In this document: one piece after another, positions 62,605 to 64,000 of the stretch
Numbering within the stretch: the first letter of the stretch is position 1
Layout of the letters: each line of letters begins with the position of its first letter
Assembly: GCF_900100665.1 (NCBI RefSeq)
Contig: NZ_FNCS01000015.1
Span: 1 to 64,000 of the forward strand
Source of the DNA: Pelagibacterium luteolum
Lineage (GTDB): Bacteria; Pseudomonadota; Alphaproteobacteria; Rhizobiales; Devosiaceae
Length of the DNA: 64,000 bases
Direction: 5' to 3'
The notes under the pieces: generated by a model
Told to the model about the DNA's origin: nothing
Seen by the model: the letters and a program-made list of their open reading frames with translations, nothing else
Database searches by the model: none
Made by a program: the position numbers and the translations under genes

Positions 62605-64000
62605 CGGGTCACGCCCTGATCGCGGACCTGGCTCTGGGCCCGGGTCTGGCTCACCGCCCGCTCATAGGCAGCAATGCGCTGCGCGGCGCTGAAGCTCGGC
62701 CAGGCTGCGACCAGTTTAGATCGGTCGCCCTCGGCGACTTGTGCCGCGGCTGCGTCATAGGCTGGACCCTTGGCCTCTTTCGAGCCAAGGAAGGCGCGTT
62801 CCCCAAATCGCTGGTCGAGCACCTTGTTGAGCTGGTCGATCTCTGCCTTCACCATTTTGTCGGCCAGGGCAAAACCGAGCGCGGCCGAAAGGTCGTTGCG
62901 ATCGATCGCATCGCGGATGCGGTCAAGCACGCCCTGCGCCGATCCGGACAATGCAGGAATGTCGACCCGACTGCGGTCGCGCTCGCGCGACAGCTCCTCG
63001 GTGCGAAGATCTCCGATCTCGGCGCGCAGCCGCACATAGCGGGCAAGGTTGTCCTTGAGTGCCGGAACGTTGTTCAAGGCCCGCTGCCGCTCGGCCTTCG
63101 CGTCCGATGAGGCAAACATGCCGGTCCTGCCCCGCATCGCGCCAAAGGCCTCCGGATCGCGACCGAGCTGGTCGACGATGCGGCTTTGCGCGGCCTGCCT
63201 TTCCGCTTCGTTGGCGCTCATGATTGCGGGAAGGTTCATCGCACCAACAGCGCTATCGGGTTTCTCATAGACTTGGGCAACGCGGTCGCGAAGCTGGGTC
63301 CAGGCATGGGTAAGTGTGGCGTCTGACTGCAATTTGGTCTCCACGAGTTGCGGGATGGATTGTGCCCAGGTCGCGAGGCCGCGAATCCAGGCATGGGAAA
63401 CGGGAGAGGTAGTCGCCATCGCGACAGCTGCTGCCTGACGATCGGCGGCCCGGCCGAACCGCGCGATGAAGCTTGAAAGCCTGGCGGCAGCCGTCTCGAG
63501 TCGATCGCGCTGCTCCCTGATCCAACGGAGCTGGTTTTCGACCAGGGCTTTCGCCACGCGCGCGCCGTAGAGGCCACGGCTGTTGGCATAGGAAAGCGCC
63601 TGTTGGTAGAGCTTCGACCCGGCGAAATCGAGCGTCGTGTCCTTGGCCCCGCGCTTCGACAGGTTCTGGATGAGCCCGCCCGCTCGTCCGAAGGACCGCC
63701 TGCCGTAATAGAGTTTTGCGTCATGCCGGTGGCGGGTCATCGCCACGTAGGTCAGATGTCGGTCGAGCGAGAGGGTCGCCAGCACCTTCACCCGGTCGAT
63801 GGTAGCGCCCTGGGACTTGTGAATGGTGGTCGCATAGCCATGGTCCACATTGCGATAGAACCGCTGGTCGATCTCCACCCTTCTCTTGTCGTCTCCGACC
63901 TCGGCGACGAAGCGTCTCGACTCGGCCTCGACAATGCGGCCGATCATTCCGTTCTTGACGTCAAGAGAACCCTCGTTTTTCAGGAACACGATCTGGTCGC
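62601..64000 (-). CDS. traA: TraA relaxase/helicase, C-terminal part (cut by the right edge)
   Basis: About 466 residues of the C-terminal part of the plasmid relaxase TraA. The open frame runs to the right edge (beginning DQIVFLKNEGSLDVKNGMIG). The end of the UvrD-like helicase domain is visible: GYATTIHKSQGATIDRVKVL and THLTYVAMTRHRHDAKLYYG-type motif, then a long helical tail. The relaxase active site (MobA/MobL domain) must lie beyond the edge. It heads the transfer operon, whose oriT is also outside the window. Confidence 0.93.
   Translation of the reverse strand, partial: DQIVFLKNEGSLDVKNGMIGRIVEAESRRFVAEVGDDKRRVEIDQRFYRNVDHGYATTIHKSQGATIDRVKVLATLSLDRHLTYVAMTRHRHDAKLYYGRRSFGRAGGLIQNLSKRGAKDTTLDFAGSKLYQQALSYANSRGLYGARVAKALVENQLRWIREQRDRLETAAARLSSFIARFGRAADRQAAAVAMATTSPVSHAWIRGLATWAQSIPQLVETKLQSDATLTHAWTQLRDRVAQVYEKPDSAVGAMNLPAIMSANEAERQAAQSRIVDQLGRDPEAFGAMRGRTGMFASSDAKAERQRALNNVPALKDNLARYVRLRAEIGDLRTEELSRERDRSRVDIPALSGSAQGVLDRIRDAIDRNDLSAALGFALADKMVKAEIDQLNKVLDQRFGERAFLGSKEAKGPAYDAAAAQVAEGDRSKLVAAWPSFSAAQRIAAYERAVSQTRAQSQVRDQGVTR

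Overview
The window is a GC-rich segment of a large conjugative plasmid (or plasmid-derived element) from an alphaproteobacterium, most likely Hyphomicrobiales (rhizobia and relatives). The evidence is a repABC replication/partition operon, a TraR/TraI quorum-sensing pair, a trbBCDEJKLFGHI mating-pair operon in Ti-plasmid order, a traA-traF-traB-traH transfer operon, a GTTC-N7-GTTC LexA box, and many small rhizobial plasmid families (DUF3085, DUF1419, DUF3991/Toprim, DUF1612). No rRNA, tRNA, CRISPR array or complete insertion sequence was seen.

Layout. 0-0.8 kb: the end of an unidentified gene and a broken gene. 0.8-9.2 kb (minus strand): a giant methylase/helicase followed by small plasmid-maintenance genes. 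9.4-10.0 kb: a SRAP (YedK-like) peptidase. 10.3-17.2 kb: a coupled three-gene operon (sigma-like protein, RapA/SNF2-type helicase, sacsin-like ATPase with a C-terminal zinc motif) that looks like an uncharacterised defence system. 17.3-22.8 kb: the imuA-imuB-dnaE2 SOS mutagenesis cassette with its LexA operator. 22.9-29.7 kb: a small protein with a possible sliding-clamp peptide, a GHKL ATPase/PD-(D/E)XK nuclease fusion, a Tn3-family transposase remnant, an Abi/HEPN-like gene, a DUF1612 regulator and a serine recombinase. 29.7-33.6 kb: repABC with countertranscript RNA, parS-like palindromes and an AT-rich candidate origin. 34.1-45.9 kb: traR, traI, the trb operon and a lipoprotein gene. 46.6-49.6 kb: an overlapping four-gene operon (STAS-like, small unknown, DUF4417-like, GHKL ATPase) behind a near-consensus promoter. 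49.9-59.8 kb: a ribbon-helix-helix regulator with an operator-like palindrome, then DUF499 ATPase, small protein, DUF1156 methyltransferase and PLD-SNF2 helicase. 59.9-64.0 kb (minus): nuclease, traH, traB, traF and the C-terminal part of traA.

How it works together. TraI should make an acyl-homoserine lactone and TraR sense it. Two matching dyads, one in the traR-traI gap and one upstream of repA, suggest that both conjugation and plasmid copy number respond to quorum, as in Ti plasmids. The trb proteins build the mating channel and TraA, TraF, TraB and TraH handle DNA and pilus processing. Between these backbone modules the plasmid carries an SOS mutasome and at least three or four candidate defence or stress systems. 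The least described of these are the sigma-like/helicase/sacsin operon, the STAS/DUF4417/ATPase operon and the DUF499/DUF1156/helicase operon. All family names come from reading the sequence; no database search was run.
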